A stretch of 64,000 bases of DNA from the NCBI RefSeq assembly GCF_002188465.1, contig NZ_NINW01000043.1:42765-106764 (forward strand), read 5' to 3'. The notes under the pieces are model-generated. The model made no database searches and was not told the DNA's origin. It worked only from the letters and a program-made list of their open reading frames with translations. The translations under genes were made by a program, and so were the position numbers. This DNA comes from Pigmentiphaga sp. NML080357 (GTDB lineage Bacteria > Pseudomonadota > Gammaproteobacteria > Burkholderiales > Burkholderiaceae_B). Below are positions 27,009 through 35,579 of the stretch, in pieces; positions within the stretch are counted from its first letter, which is position 1; every line of letters begins with the position of its first letter.

Positions 27009-27863
27009 ATGGATGTCATTGCCTCGCTCTGGTCCCGGCTCACCGCCTGGTTCAACGCCTCCGACACGCCCGGCCAGCTCGTGCTGACGCTGCTGGTGTT
27101 GCTGGCCGCGACCTTCGCCACGCGCGCCGCGACGCGCTACTACCGTGGCAAGGGGTCCGGTTCGACCGAAGAGCGCCGCACGGGCTACCTGACGGTGCGC
27201 AATGTCATCGTCATCACGACGCTGCTGCTGATGCTGTTCATCTGGGGCGGGCAACTGCGCCATTTCGCGCTGTCGGTGGCGGCTTTGGCCGCGGCCGTGG
27301 CCATCGCCAGCAAGGAATACGTGATGAGCGCCCTCGGGTCGCTGATGCGGGCCACGCAGCGGACCTACTCGGTGGGCGACATCATCGAGATCAACGGCAT
27401 GAAGGGCGAGGTGCTGACCATCGACCTGTTCACCACGGCGCTGCTGGAACAGGCGTCGTCGGGCCTGGTGACCGGCCGCATCTACCGGTTTCCCAACATG
27501 CTGCTGTTGCTCAATCCGGTGCGGACGATCTCGGCCATGGGCACGTTCGTGCTGGAGTCGGTCAGGGTGCCGATGGAGCCGGGCGACGACATCCCGGCCG
27601 CGCAGGAGCGTCTGCTGCAAGCGGGACGCGCGGTCTGCGAGCCTTGGCTGGAGCAGGCGGACGTGCATTTCCGGCACATCGAGGGCGCCTACCTGATCGC
27701 ACTGCCGGCCAGCGAACCGCTGGCCGTGATCGAACCCGTCGATCCCAAGCGGCTGGACGTCGTGCTGCGTTTCCCCTGCCCGAGCAACCGGCGCTTGCGC
27801 ACGGGCCAGGAAATCCTGGCCCATTACTACCGGCAGCTCAGGGACGACGCCGCGATCGGCTGA
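27009..27863 (+). CDS. MscS-family mechanosensitive ion channel
   Basis: A 284-residue inner-membrane channel that opens on hypo-osmotic shock. Three membrane helices lie at about residues 22-42, 62-80 and 84-105. The pore-lining third helix is rich in Ala and Gly (LAAAVAIASKEYVMSALGS), followed by the beta domain YSVGDIIEINGMKGEVLTIDLFTT and the alpha/beta C-terminus. The start at ATG 27009 (MDVIASLW) is chosen because the open frame upstream is not family-like. The next gene starts 41 bases later. Confidence 0.88.
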   Translation: MDVIASLWSRLTAWFNASDTPGQLVLTLLVLLAATFATRAATRYYRGKGSGSTEERRTGYLTVRNVIVITTLLLMLFIWGGQLRHFALSVAALAAAVAIASKEYVMSALGSLMRATQRTYSVGDIIEINGMKGEVLTIDLFTTALLEQASSGLVTGRIYRFPNMLLLLNPVRTISAMGTFVLESVRVPMEPGDDIPAAQERLLQAGRAVCEPWLEQADVHFRHIEGAYLIALPASEPLAVIEPVDPKRLDVVLRFPCPSNRRLRTGQEILAHYYRQLRDDAAIG

Positions 27864-27904
27864 GCGGGCCGCTGTACACTGGCGCCTGTACCGTCGCTCA
27901 TGCC

Positions 27905-29131
27905 ATGACTCCAGCTTCCTCCTCCAACGCGGACATCATCGTGGTCGGCACCGGCATTGCCGGCCTGGCCGCCGCGCTTGCGCTCGCCCGCCAAGGCGTG
28001 CGCGTGGGCCTGCTGGGCCCGCGCGCCCCCCTGCCGGCCCCCGAGGCAGGCCGCTTCGATCCCCGTGTCTATGCGTTGTCGCCCGCCAGCCGTCAATTGC
28101 TGGCGGAGCTGGGCATCTGGGACGCCTTGCCGGCGGAGCGCATCACGGGCGTGCGCGCCATGGAGGTTTTCGGCGACCGGCCCGCGTGGGGCAACCGTCC
28201 GGCGCGGCTAGGCCTCTCGGCCTGGCAGGCAGGGAGCGACTATCTCGCGTGGATCGTCGAATCGCGAGAGCTCGAAAGAGTCTTGCGGCAGGCCGTGCAA
28301 TGGTCCGGCATCCGCTGGACCACGGAAGAATTCACCGCTCTCGGGCATGGCCCTGAGCTGACCGGCGTGACCTTGCGCACCTCCGGCGGCCAGGCGCTGC
28401 ACGCGCGGCTGGCGGTGGCCGCCGACGGCGCGGAGTCGCGCCTGCGCGCGGCGGCGGGCCTGCCCGCCAATCGCTCCGACTACGGCGCGACCGGCGTGGT
28501 CGTGCATCTGACGTCCGAACTGCCGCACCAGGAATGCGCATGCCAATGGTTCACGCCGGACGGCGTGCTGGCGCTGCTGCCCATGCCCGACACCGACGGG
28601 GGCCCGCAGGTCTCGATGGTATGGTCCATGCCGCGTGCGCAGGCGGACACGCTGCTCGGCCTGCCCGAGGCCGAGCGAGTGGCGGCGCTCGAGGCGCGGC
28701 TGGCCTTGGCTACGCAGGGCAGGCTGGGGGCATTGCGCGTGCGCAGTCCGCTGCATGGTTTCCCGCTCGTGCTGCAGCACAGTCCGCAGTTGACACACGG
28801 GGGGGTGATCCTCGTGGGAGACGCCGCCCACGTGGTGCATCCTCTGGCGGGCCAGGGGCTCAACCTGGGCCTGGGAGACGTGCAGGCGCTGGCGCAGGTG
28901 CTGGGCGGCCGCGAGCCGTTCCGGCCGGTGGACGATCCGCGCCTGCTGCGCCGCTACGAGCGTGCGCGCGCCGAGCCGCTACTGGCCATGAGGGTGGTTA
29001 CCGATGGGCTGTTTCACCTGTTCGGCGCGCAGCCGGCCCCGGTGGCCTGGCTGCGCAATGCCGGGCTGGACCTGGTGGACCGCATGCCGCTGCTCAAGCG
29101 CATGCTGGTCAACGGCGCCTCGGGTGCGTGA
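27905..29131 (+). CDS. UbiH/UbiF/VisC-family FAD-dependent hydroxylase (ubiquinone biosynthesis)
   Basis: A 408-residue flavoprotein that should hydroxylate the ubiquinone ring precursor. GTGIAG is near residues 15-20. The family signature VGDAAHVVHPLAGQGLNLGLGDVQALAQVL is intact, which separates it from the catabolic hydroxylases in this window. The start at ATG 27905 is preferred by family alignment. It lies 106 bases before dsbC on the same strand. Which ring position it modifies (UbiH, F or I type) cannot be decided here. Confidence 0.88.
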   Translation: MTPASSSNADIIVVGTGIAGLAAALALARQGVRVGLLGPRAPLPAPEAGRFDPRVYALSPASRQLLAELGIWDALPAERITGVRAMEVFGDRPAWGNRPARLGLSAWQAGSDYLAWIVESRELERVLRQAVQWSGIRWTTEEFTALGHGPELTGVTLRTSGGQALHARLAVAADGAESRLRAAAGLPANRSDYGATGVVVHLTSELPHQECACQWFTPDGVLALLPMPDTDGGPQVSMVWSMPRAQADTLLGLPEAERVAALEARLALATQGRLGALRVRSPLHGFPLVLQHSPQLTHGGVILVGDAAHVVHPLAGQGLNLGLGDVQALAQVLGGREPFRPVDDPRLLRRYERARAEPLLAMRVVTDGLFHLFGAQPAPVAWLRNAGLDLVDRMPLLKRMLVNGASGA

Positions 29132-29237
29132 GCACGGGGCGCGAACCCGTCGGAACTCGTCCTTCCGGGAAGAGGTCCGATCAGATGAGTATCGAGATGG
29201 CGTGCGCCAGGCGGCGTACGCCAAGCAAGGAGAATTC

Positions 29238-29981
29238 ATGAAACGCACGCTGACGTCCATTCTGCTGGCCACGGCCATCGCCATGCCTACGGCCGTGGCG
29301 TGGGCCCAGGCTCCATCGGCCAAGAACGCCACCGCGGCCGAGGAGGCCGTCAAGCAGCGTTTCGTGCAGCGGTTCGGCCAGGTCGGCGTCGAAGGGGTGT
29401 CCCGCACCCCGTACGGGCTCTACGAGGTCCGCATCGGCTCCGAGCTCGTCTATACCGACGAGAAGGTCAGCTTCGTCTTCGACGGCAACCTGATCGACGC
29501 GGCCACCAAGAAGAACGTAACCCGCGAGCGCAAGGAACAGTTGCTGGCCGTGAAGTTCGACGAGCTGCCGCTGAACCTGGCGATCAAGCAGGTGCGCGGC
29601 AACGGCTCGCGGCGCATCGCCCTGTTCGAGGATCCCAATTGCGGCTACTGCAAGCAATTGCGCCGCTCGATGGAAGGCATCGACAACGTCACGATCTATA
29701 CCTTCCTCTATCCCATCCTGTCGCCCGACTCCACCGTCAAGTCGCAGGCGGTCTGGTGTTCGGCGGACAAGGGCAAGGCCTGGGACGACTGGATGCTGAA
29801 CGGCAAGGCGCCCAAGGCCGGATCGTGCAACGCCCCCATCGACGAACTGCTGGCGCTGGGCAAGAAGCTGCGGGTGACCGGGACGCCCACCATCATCTTC
29901 GGCGATGACACGCGCGTGGGCGGGGCGATTCCCGCGGACCGGCTCAAGCAGAAGCTCGATTCCATGAGCAAGGCGAGCTGA
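29238..29981 (+). CDS. dsbC: Thiol:disulfide interchange protein DsbC
   Basis: A 247-residue periplasmic disulfide isomerase. Signal peptide cleavage is near AWA/Q at residue 23. The N-terminal dimerisation domain covers about 30-90, and the thioredoxin domain has active site Cys135-Gly-Tyr-Cys138 and the cis-Pro loop TGTPTIIF. A second Cys pair (Cys in QAVWCS and in GSCNAP) matches the DsbC structural disulfide. AAGGAG at 29227-29232 fixes ATG 29238. It is followed by a GC-rich palindrome and convergent mltA. Confidence 0.93.
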   Translation: MKRTLTSILLATAIAMPTAVAWAQAPSAKNATAAEEAVKQRFVQRFGQVGVEGVSRTPYGLYEVRIGSELVYTDEKVSFVFDGNLIDAATKKNVTRERKEQLLAVKFDELPLNLAIKQVRGNGSRRIALFEDPNCGYCKQLRRSMEGIDNVTIYTFLYPILSPDSTVKSQAVWCSADKGKAWDDWMLNGKAPKAGSCNAPIDELLALGKKLRVTGTPTIIFGDDTRVGGAIPADRLKQKLDSMSKAS

Positions 29982-30003
29982 CGCTTCCCTGCCTGGAGCG
30001 CCG

Positions 30004-30023
30004 GCGCCCGCGATCGCGGGCGC
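30004..30023. terminator. Perfect 20-bp palindrome between convergent dsbC and mltA
   Basis: The arm GCGCCCGCGA and its exact complement meet with no spacer in the 60-base gap between two convergent genes. The stem would be very stable, but no U run follows on either strand, so terminator function is possible rather than clear. Confidence 0.4.
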
Positions 30024-30041
30024 GGCCATGTCCGGAACGGG

Positions 30042-31427
30042 CTAGCGGGCCGGCGCCGGCACCCCTTCGCCCTTGGGCCACAGCACCCACAGCCGGCTCG
30101 GCTGCTTCATGCGGCCGGCCATCTCTCCCGCCTCGTCGCCGAATCCCCAGAACAGGTCCACCCGGGCCGGTCCCTTGATGGCGGTGCCGGTGTCCTGCGC
30201 CAGCGCCGCCAGGTTCATGGGCTGCCTGGAATTCGGTTGCGTGGTGGAGAGGAACACCGGGCTGCCCAATGGCACGATCGCAGGATCCACCGCCAGCGAG
30301 CGGTGAGGCGTCAGGGGCAGCCCCAGCGCCCCCTTGGGCCCCTCGGACGGATCGGCCACGGCTTCCTCCCGGAAGAAAACCACGGCCGGATTGGCGTTGA
30401 GCATTTCCTTCACGCGCGCGGGGTTCTTCTGGGCCCAGGCCCGTATGCCCTGCATCGACGCCTGGGCAATGGTCAGTTCGCCCTTGTCGATGAGCCATTT
30501 GCCTATGGAGACGTACGGATGGCCATTGTGGTCGGCGTACGCCAGACGTATGGTGCTGCCTTGGCCGGGGCCGGTGTCGAGGATGGCGCGGCCGGTGCCC
30601 TGCACCTGCAGGAAGAAGGCGTCGATGGGATCGTTGACCCACACGATGGCGGGCGGCTGCCGTTCGGGGCGGTCGATCTCGCTGCGGGTGTCGTAGGGCA
30701 CGACGCGCTTGCCGTCGAGCTTGCCGCGGATGCGCTTGCCCACGAGCTCGGGGTAGAGCGAGCCCAGGTCTATGGTCAGCAGGTCCGCCGGCACGGCATA
30801 GAGCGGCCATTGATAGGCGCCGCCGCGTTCGCGCGAGGCGTGCACCAGCGGCTCGTAGTAGCTGGTGGCCAGGCCCGTCGCCTGTTCCCCGCCGGGCCCG
30901 CGCACAGACCACGGCTGCAGCCAGTGTTCGAAGAAGGCTCGGACTTCGTCGGCCGTCGGCGTGGCGGGCAGTTCGCGGGCGGCGGCGCAGGCCTGTTGCC
31001 ACGCGTAGGGATCGGCCATCTGGGGGGCGGTATTGGAAACCGGCCGCCCGGTACGCAGGACGATGGATCGGCAATTGGCCAGGAAGGGACGCCACAATGC
31101 CTCGACCGTGTCCGTTTTCCAGCCGGGCAGTTGCTGCCAGCTCGCTCGCGCGAAATGCTTGCTGCTTTGCAGGGCCGGCCGGTGGGCGGGACGTGGCACG
31201 GGCGCAGGCAGCGGCTTGGCGCTGTCGGGGACGGGAGCCGGCACGGCAGCGGGCGGTGAGGCGACCGGCGGCTGGGCCGGCGTCGTCACGGCATCCTGCG
31301 GCGCCTGCGGGGTGCCGGGCGGCTGCGCGCAACCCGCCACCACGGCCGCCAAGGCGAGCGCGGGCACAGGCAAGCGGCCAAATCGAAGACAATGCAAGTT
31401 TTTCGCAACGAACTCGCGAAGGGACAT
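30042..31427 (-). CDS. mltA: Membrane-bound lytic murein transglycosylase A
   Basis: A 461-residue lipoprotein that cleaves peptidoglycan glycan strands at the outer-membrane inner face. Lipobox AVVAGC gives lipidated Cys33, and a Pro/Ala-rich linker of about 60 residues follows. The MltA domain includes GYYEP-like TSYYEPLVHASRERG, then YVSIGKWLIDKGEL. The C-terminal 3D domain has the three catalytic-site Asp (AQDTGTAIKGPARVDLFWGFGDEAG). ATG 31427 has AGGAG about 12 bases upstream. Longer forms from upstream codons (to 31577) would place charged residues before the signal peptide. Its start lies one base from that of a divergent small membrane protein. Confidence 0.92.
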   Translation of the reverse strand: MSLREFVAKNLHCLRFGRLPVPALALAAVVAGCAQPPGTPQAPQDAVTTPAQPPVASPPAAVPAPVPDSAKPLPAPVPRPAHRPALQSSKHFARASWQQLPGWKTDTVEALWRPFLANCRSIVLRTGRPVSNTAPQMADPYAWQQACAAARELPATPTADEVRAFFEHWLQPWSVRGPGGEQATGLATSYYEPLVHASRERGGAYQWPLYAVPADLLTIDLGSLYPELVGKRIRGKLDGKRVVPYDTRSEIDRPERQPPAIVWVNDPIDAFFLQVQGTGRAILDTGPGQGSTIRLAYADHNGHPYVSIGKWLIDKGELTIAQASMQGIRAWAQKNPARVKEMLNANPAVVFFREEAVADPSEGPKGALGLPLTPHRSLAVDPAIVPLGSPVFLSTTQPNSRQPMNLAALAQDTGTAIKGPARVDLFWGFGDEAGEMAGRMKQPSRLWVLWPKGEGVPAPAR

Positions 31428-31428
31428 T

Positions 31429-31674
31429 ATGTGGTTGCTCCTGCTGGAAGCGTTCCTGGCGCTTTGCTTACTGGTGTTCATCGTGGCCTGGACTATGTGG
31501 CCGAAGAGACGCCCCCCCGTACGCGCAGGCGCGCGCCCTCCAGGGGGCGACGCTGGCGGACCGGAAGGGAGCCCCAACCCCGGGCGGCCCGAGGCCGCTC
31601 CCCCTCCAGGGGGTGACGCTGGCGGACCGGCGGAGCCGGATCCGCGGCGTCCTGGGGCAAATCAAGGGGAGTAG
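31429..31674 (+). CDS. Small single-helix membrane protein with repeat-derived tail
   Basis: An 81-residue product with a good ribosome-binding site (AAGGGA at 31419-31424). Residues 1-24 form one hydrophobic helix (MWLLLLEAFLALCLLVFIVA) followed by Lys-Arg-Arg, so it would insert with the C-terminus inside. The remaining tail is Pro/Gly/Ala-rich and is encoded by the dispersed intergenic repeat; PPGGDAGGP occurs twice. The helix is likely the original peptide and the tail an accidental extension. Function is unknown. Confidence 0.55.
   Translation: MWLLLLEAFLALCLLVFIVAWTMWPKRRPPVRAGARPPGGDAGGPEGSPNPGRPEAAPPPGGDAGGPAEPDPRRPGANQGE
31536..31660. repeat. Dispersed GC-rich repeat, copy C (two units)
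   Basis: A 29-base segment beginning CCCTCCAGGGGG and ending GGCGGACCGG occurs at 31536-31564 and again at 31602-31630 with one change, 66 bases apart. The second is followed by GGAGCCGGATCCGCGGCGTCCTGG, the same core as copies A and B. It is translated as the tail of the small membrane protein. Confidence 0.65.
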
Positions 31675-31680
31675 GTGTTC

Positions 31681-32055
31681 TCAATGCAGGGTGCGGGGCA
31701 TGGCCAGGACGAATTCGGGGATCTCGACTTCGAACGGCATGCCGTTCTCGCCTACGCAATGGTAGGTGCCGCGCATGGTGCCCACCGGCGTGGAAAGCGG
31801 GCAGCCGCTGGTGTATTCGAAGCTTTCCCCCGGTTGCAGCAGCGGCTGCTGGCCGACGACGCCCAGGCCCCTCACTTCTTGTTGCTGCTGGTTCCCGTCG
31901 GTGATGATCCAATGGCGGCTGATGAGCTGGGCAGGCTCGGAGCCGGTATTGGTGATGCGGATGGTGTACGCAAACACGTACTGCCGCTGGGCCGGGTCGG
32001 ACTGCTCGGCCAGGTAGCGGGGTTGTACGGTAACCGTCAATTCGTGAGATTTCAT
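31681..32055 (-). CDS. apaG: ApaG protein (Co2+/Mg2+ efflux-associated domain)
   Basis: A 124-residue ApaG, the usual length, with the family core YVFAYTIRITNTG, then SRHWIITDGNQ and GTMRGTYHCVGENGMPFEVEIPEF. It folds as a fibronectin-type beta sandwich. It is linked genetically to Co2+ resistance and diadenosine tetraphosphate metabolism in enterobacteria, but its biochemical role is unsettled. ATG 32055 gives the conserved start MKSHELTVTVQPRYL. It is divergent from rpe. Confidence 0.93.
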   Translation of the reverse strand: MKSHELTVTVQPRYLAEQSDPAQRQYVFAYTIRITNTGSEPAQLISRHWIITDGNQQQQEVRGLGVVGQQPLLQPGESFEYTSGCPLSTPVGTMRGTYHCVGENGMPFEVEIPEFVLAMPRTLH

Positions 32056-32174
32056 GCGTGCGCCATAGGGGTATGACAAGCTTCTACAATGGGATGCATC
32101 GAGCCGGGCCGGAATCCGGGGGCGCAGCGCCTCGGCGGTCGTCCGGCGCATTGCTCCTGTGAATGGAATATCTT

Positions 32175-32891
32175 ATGCCAGCCTTTACCACTTCCGGGCC
32201 TGCTTCCACGCGCATCGCCCCCAGCATTCTATCCGCCGATTTCGCCCGCTTGGGGGAAGAGGTGCGCAATGTCGTGGCCGCCGGTGCGGATTGGATACAT
32301 TTCGACGTGATGGACAACCATTACGTTCCCAACCTGACCATCGGTCCCATGGTTTGCGAGGCCATCCGGCCCCACGTGCAGGTGCCGATCGACGTGCACC
32401 TGATGGTGGAACCCGTGGATGCGCTCATTCCCATGTTCGCCAAGGCCGGCGCCGACGTCATCACCTTCCATCCCGAAGCGTCGCGCCACGTCGACCGCAC
32501 CCTGGGGCTGATCCGCGACCACGGCTGTCAGGCCGGGCTGGTGTTTAACCCGGCCACGCCGCTGGACTGGATGGACCACGTCATGGACAAGCTCGACTTG
32601 GTGCTGCTGATGTCGGTCAACCCCGGCTTCGGCGGACAGAGTTTCCTGCCTTCGGCCCTGGACAAGCTGCGCCAGGCGCGGGCCCGGCTGGATCGCCATC
32701 GGGCCGAGGCGGGGCGCGAAATCCTGCTGGAGATCGACGGCGGAGTGAAAGTGGACAACATCGCCGCCATCCGCGCCGCAGGCGCCGATACCTTCGTGGC
32801 CGGTTCGGCCATCTTCGGCAAACCCGACTACGCCGCGGTGATCAAGGAACTGCGGATGCAGATCGCCAAGGGCGAAGCGTCCTACGCATAG
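32175..32891 (+). CDS. rpe: Ribulose-phosphate 3-epimerase
   Basis: A 238-residue TIM-barrel enzyme interconverting ribulose 5-phosphate and xylulose 5-phosphate in the pentose phosphate pathway. Conserved elements are [26 protein letters not shown] (metal ligands His and Asp), [19 protein letters not shown] and [13 protein letters not shown] 32175 has TGGAA seven bases upstream; an in-frame ATG at 32163 lacks one. It is followed 33 bases later by gph and then the trpE leader, the usual rpe-gph-trpE order of beta-proteobacteria. Confidence 0.95.
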   Translation: MPAFTTSGPASTRIAPSILSADFARLGEEVRNVVAAGADWIHFDVMDNHYVPNLTIGPMVCEAIRPHVQVPIDVHLMVEPVDALIPMFAKAGADVITFHPEASRHVDRTLGLIRDHGCQAGLVFNPATPLDWMDHVMDKLDLVLLMSVNPGFGGQSFLPSALDKLRQARARLDRHRAEAGREILLEIDGGVKVDNIAAIRAAGADTFVAGSAIFGKPDYAAVIKELRMQIAKGEASYA

Positions 32892-32924
32892 GGCCGGACC
32901 ATCGATGCAACCAAGGAGCCAGGC

Positions 32925-33635
32925 ATGACCTTTCGCGCCGTACTGATCGACCTCGACGGCACGCTGGTCGATTCCGTGCCCGACCTGGCGCGGGCCGCCA
33001 ATGCCATGCGCGTGGAATTCGGCCTCTCGCCCTTGCGCGAAGACGTCATCGCCACGTTCGTCGGCAAGGGCATCGAGAACCTGGTGCACCGGGCGCTGTC
33101 GGGCAGCATGGACGGCCGGGCCGAGCAGGCGCGCTTCCCGGAGGCGCTGCAAGCCTTTCGCCATGCCTACCACGTGGTGAACGGGGAGAAGGCCAGGATC
33201 TTCGAGGGCGTGGTCGAGGGCCTGCAGGCCATGAAAGCGCAAGGCCTGCGCATCGCCGTCGTGACCAACAAGCCCGCCGAATTCACGGCGCCGCTGCTCG
33301 AGCGGATAGGATTGCGCGCCTATTTCGACGCGGTGGTCAGCGGCGACAGCGTCGCCCGCAAGAAACCCGATCCCGACCCGATGCTGCACGCTTGCGCGTT
33401 GCTGGGCGTGCAGCCGGCCGAGGCGGTGGTGGTGGGAGACTCGATGAACGACGCTTCGGCCGCGAAGGCGGCCGGGTGCCGGGTGCTGCTGGTGCCTTAT
33501 GGCTACAACGAGGGACGCGACGTGCGCGCCATCGAGTCCGATGGTATAGTTTCTTCGCTTTTGGATGCGGCGCGGTGGATCTCGCAATCCCAGGTCCTCT
33601 CCCGGACCACGGTGGTTCCGCCGGCCTCGTTCTAG
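32925..33635 (+). CDS. gph: Phosphoglycolate phosphatase (HAD superfamily)
   Basis: A 236-residue HAD hydrolase that dephosphorylates 2-phosphoglycolate. Motif I is DLDGTLVDS with nucleophile Asp9 and acid Asp11. Motif II is VVTNKP, the motif III Lys is in RKKPDPDPM, and motif IV is VVGDSMNDASAAKAAG. AAGGAG precedes ATG 32925. The last 90 bases contain a possible extended -10 promoter for the trp leader, so trpE may be transcribed both from here and by read-through. Confidence 0.93.
   Translation: MTFRAVLIDLDGTLVDSVPDLARAANAMRVEFGLSPLREDVIATFVGKGIENLVHRALSGSMDGRAEQARFPEALQAFRHAYHVVNGEKARIFEGVVEGLQAMKAQGLRIAVVTNKPAEFTAPLLERIGLRAYFDAVVSGDSVARKKPDPDPMLHACALLGVQPAEAVVVGDSMNDASAAKAAGCRVLLVPYGYNEGRDVRAIESDGIVSSLLDAARWISQSQVLSRTTVVPPASF
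33542..33550 (+). promoter_or_regulatory. Possible extended -10 promoter for the trpE leader
   Basis: TGGTATAGT inside the 3' end of gph matches an extended -10 element (TG-n-TATAAT with one change). The region about 17 bases upstream (GTGCGC) is a poor -35, as extended -10 promoters tolerate. Transcription would begin near 33556, about 110 bases before the leader peptide. Confidence 0.35.
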
Positions 33636-33664
33636 TTTCTTCCCAGGGTCTTTCCCGCACTCCT

Positions 33665-33742
33665 ATGGTTGCCATGACTCGGTCGTTCGCCCAAACCTGC
33701 GCCTGGTGGCGCTGGTGGCGTTCGTCTGCCGGGTGGTGGTGA
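33665..33742 (+). CDS. trpL: trpE leader peptide (attenuator), six Trp codons
   Basis: A 25-codon ORF from ATG 33665 (or 22 codons from ATG 33674) to TGA 33740-33742. Trp codons are at 33704, 33707, 33713, 33716, 33734 and 33737, giving WWRWW and a final WW before the stop. Trp is rare, so six of 25 is diagnostic of a ribosome-stalling sensor for charged tRNA-Trp. It lies 158 bases before trpE. No strong ribosome-binding site is seen, which is not unusual for leader ORFs. GCGCTG within the Trp codons (33709-33714) can pair with CAGCGC in the hairpin downstream (33761-33766), giving an alternative fold. Confidence 0.75.
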   Translation: MVAMTRSFAQTCAWWRWWRSSAGWW

Positions 33743-33750
33743 TTCTCTCC

Positions 33751-33777
33751 GGCCGTACGTCAGCGCGCTGACCGGCC
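33751..33777 (+). promoter_or_regulatory. Attenuator-type hairpin after the trpE leader peptide
   Basis: GGCCG plus GTCAGCG pair with CGCTGAC plus CGGCC, leaving TAC bulged, nine bases after the leader stop codon. No U run follows, so it may be the anti-terminator or pause stem, or the control may act on the trpE ribosome-binding site (GAGG at 33892-33895), rather than being a simple intrinsic terminator. CCCGATACGA occurs twice downstream, once overlapping the region just before that site. Confidence 0.45.
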
Positions 33778-33900
33778 ACGCAAGCATCCCGATACGAATC
33801 CCCCGCCCGAGTCCTGCCGGACCGTCGGGGCATGCGTCCTCGTGCGTTCCGGACACGGTCTCCGCCGGAACCGCAACATCTTTCCCGATACGAGGTACGC

Positions 33901-35421
33901 ATGACTGAAGTCGAATTCCAGGCCCTGGCCGCCCAGGGATACAACCGCATCCCGCTGGTGTCCGAGACCTACGCCGACCTGGACACCCCGCTCGGCCTCT
34001 ACCTGAAGCTGGCCCAGAACGGCCCGCGCCGCGGCGCCATGAGCTGCCTGCTGGAGTCGGTGGTGGGCGGCGAGCGCTTCGGACGCTATTCATTTATCGG
34101 CCTGCCCGCGCGGACCTTCATCCGTGCCCGTGGCAGGAACGTGGAGGTGGTCACCGACGACCAGGTCGTCGAACGCCACGAAGGCGATCCGCTCGCCTTC
34201 ATCGCCGATTACCAGAAGCGCTTCAAGGTCGCGCTGCGCCCCGGCATGCCGCGCTTCGTGGGCGGGCTGGCGGGCTACTTCGGGCATGACATGGTGCGCC
34301 ACATCGAGCCGCGGCTGGGGCCGTGCACCAAGCCCGACCCGGCCGGCATGGGCGACCCGGTGCCCGACCTGCTGCTGCTCCTGATCGACGAACTGGCCAT
34401 CATCGACAACCTGAGCGGCCGGCTCTACCTCATGGTCTATGCCGACCCGACCCAGCGCGAGGCCTATGCCCGCGCGCGTACCCGCCTGCTCGACCTGCGG
34501 ACCCAGCTGCGCCGGCCGGTGGAGATTCCCTACAGCCAGGCCAGCATGGTGACCGAGACGCGGCGCGATTTCCAGAAGCAGGACTACCTGGCCGCGGTGC
34601 GCAAGGCCAAGGAATACATCGCCGCCGGAGACCTGATGCAGGTGCAGGTGGGACAGGTCATCGCCAAGCCTTTCCGAGATTCGCCGCTGTCGCTGTACCG
34701 GGCGCTGCGCTCGCTCAATCCGTCGCCGTACATGTACTTCTGGAATTTCGGCGATTTCCACGTCGTCGGATCGTCGCCGGAGATCCTGGTGCGGCAGGAG
34801 GCGGTGGTCGAGCAGGGGCAGCCGCGCAGCCGGGTGACCATCCGGCCGCTGGCCGGTACCCGCCCGCGCGGCGGCACGCCGGAAGAGGACGTGGCGCTGG
34901 CGGAGGAACTGCGCGCCGATCCCAAGGAGATCGCCGAGCACGTGATGCTGATCGACCTGGCGCGCAACGACGTGGGCCGGATCGCCGAGACCGGGTCGGT
35001 GCAGGTGACCGACCAGCTTGCCATCGAGCGCTATTCGCATGTCATGCACCTGGTCTCCAACGTGACCGGCCTGCTCCGGGAGGGGATGACCTCGATGGAC
35101 GTGCTGCGCGCGACCTTTCCGGCCGGCACGCTGTCGGGCGCGCCCAAGGTGCGGGCGCTGGAGCTGATCGACGAGCTGGAGCCCGTGCGCCGCTGCGTCT
35201 ATGGCGGCGCGGCCGGCTATCTGAGCTATGGCGGGGAAATGGACGTGGCGATCGCCATCCGTACGGGCGTGATCAAGAATGGCACCCTGTATGTGCAGGC
35301 GGCCGCCGGCGTGGTGGCGGATTCCGAGCCCGAGAAGGAATGGATGGAAACGGAAGCCAAGGCGCGGGCGGTGCTGCGGGCGGCGGAGCAGGTGCAACTG
35401 GGGCTGGACGATCCAGTCTGA
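33901..35421 (+). CDS. trpE: Anthranilate synthase component I
   Basis: A 506-residue enzyme that, with TrpG, converts chorismate and glutamine to anthranilate, the first step of tryptophan synthesis. The N-terminal feedback-binding region contains the LLES element ([20 protein letters not shown]). The C-terminal chorismate-binding core has [30 protein letters not shown] and [15 protein letters not shown]. The start at ATG 33901 follows GAGG. trpG would normally be the next gene but is 21.3 kb downstream. It is under the Trp-codon leader described above. Confidence 0.96.
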   Translation: MTEVEFQALAAQGYNRIPLVSETYADLDTPLGLYLKLAQNGPRRGAMSCLLESVVGGERFGRYSFIGLPARTFIRARGRNVEVVTDDQVVERHEGDPLAFIADYQKRFKVALRPGMPRFVGGLAGYFGHDMVRHIEPRLGPCTKPDPAGMGDPVPDLLLLLIDELAIIDNLSGRLYLMVYADPTQREAYARARTRLLDLRTQLRRPVEIPYSQASMVTETRRDFQKQDYLAAVRKAKEYIAAGDLMQVQVGQVIAKPFRDSPLSLYRALRSLNPSPYMYFWNFGDFHVVGSSPEILVRQEAVVEQGQPRSRVTIRPLAGTRPRGGTPEEDVALAEELRADPKEIAEHVMLIDLARNDVGRIAETGSVQVTDQLAIERYSHVMHLVSNVTGLLREGMTSMDVLRATFPAGTLSGAPKVRALELIDELEPVRRCVYGGAAGYLSYGGEMDVAIAIRTGVIKNGTLYVQAAAGVVADSEPEKEWMETEAKARAVLRAAEQVQLGLDDPV

Positions 35422-35447
35422 TCCGCAGCGAAACGGTCGCCGCAGGT

Positions 35448-35579
35448 TCACGCCAGCCCGACGCCGCGCATCAGCAGCTTCAGCAGGGCAGCGACGACGA
35501 AGACCGCCGCCACGCCTGCCGCCCACAGCGCTACCAGCCACGCCAGCCGGCGCGCCCACGCGCGGCGCGCGCCCGCCAT
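35448..35579 (-). CDS. DUF2474 small membrane peptide of the bd-oxidase operon
   Basis: A 43-residue peptide with one membrane helix (WLVALWAAGVAAVFVVAALL) after a basic N-terminus. ATG 35579 overlaps the cydB stop (ATGA). Its size and place match DUF2474 / CydX-like peptides that follow CydAB and stabilise the oxidase hemes. It is the last gene of the minus-strand respiratory operon and converges on trpE with a 26-base gap. Confidence 0.75.
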   Translation of the reverse strand: MAGARRAWARRLAWLVALWAAGVAAVFVVAALLKLLMRGVGLA

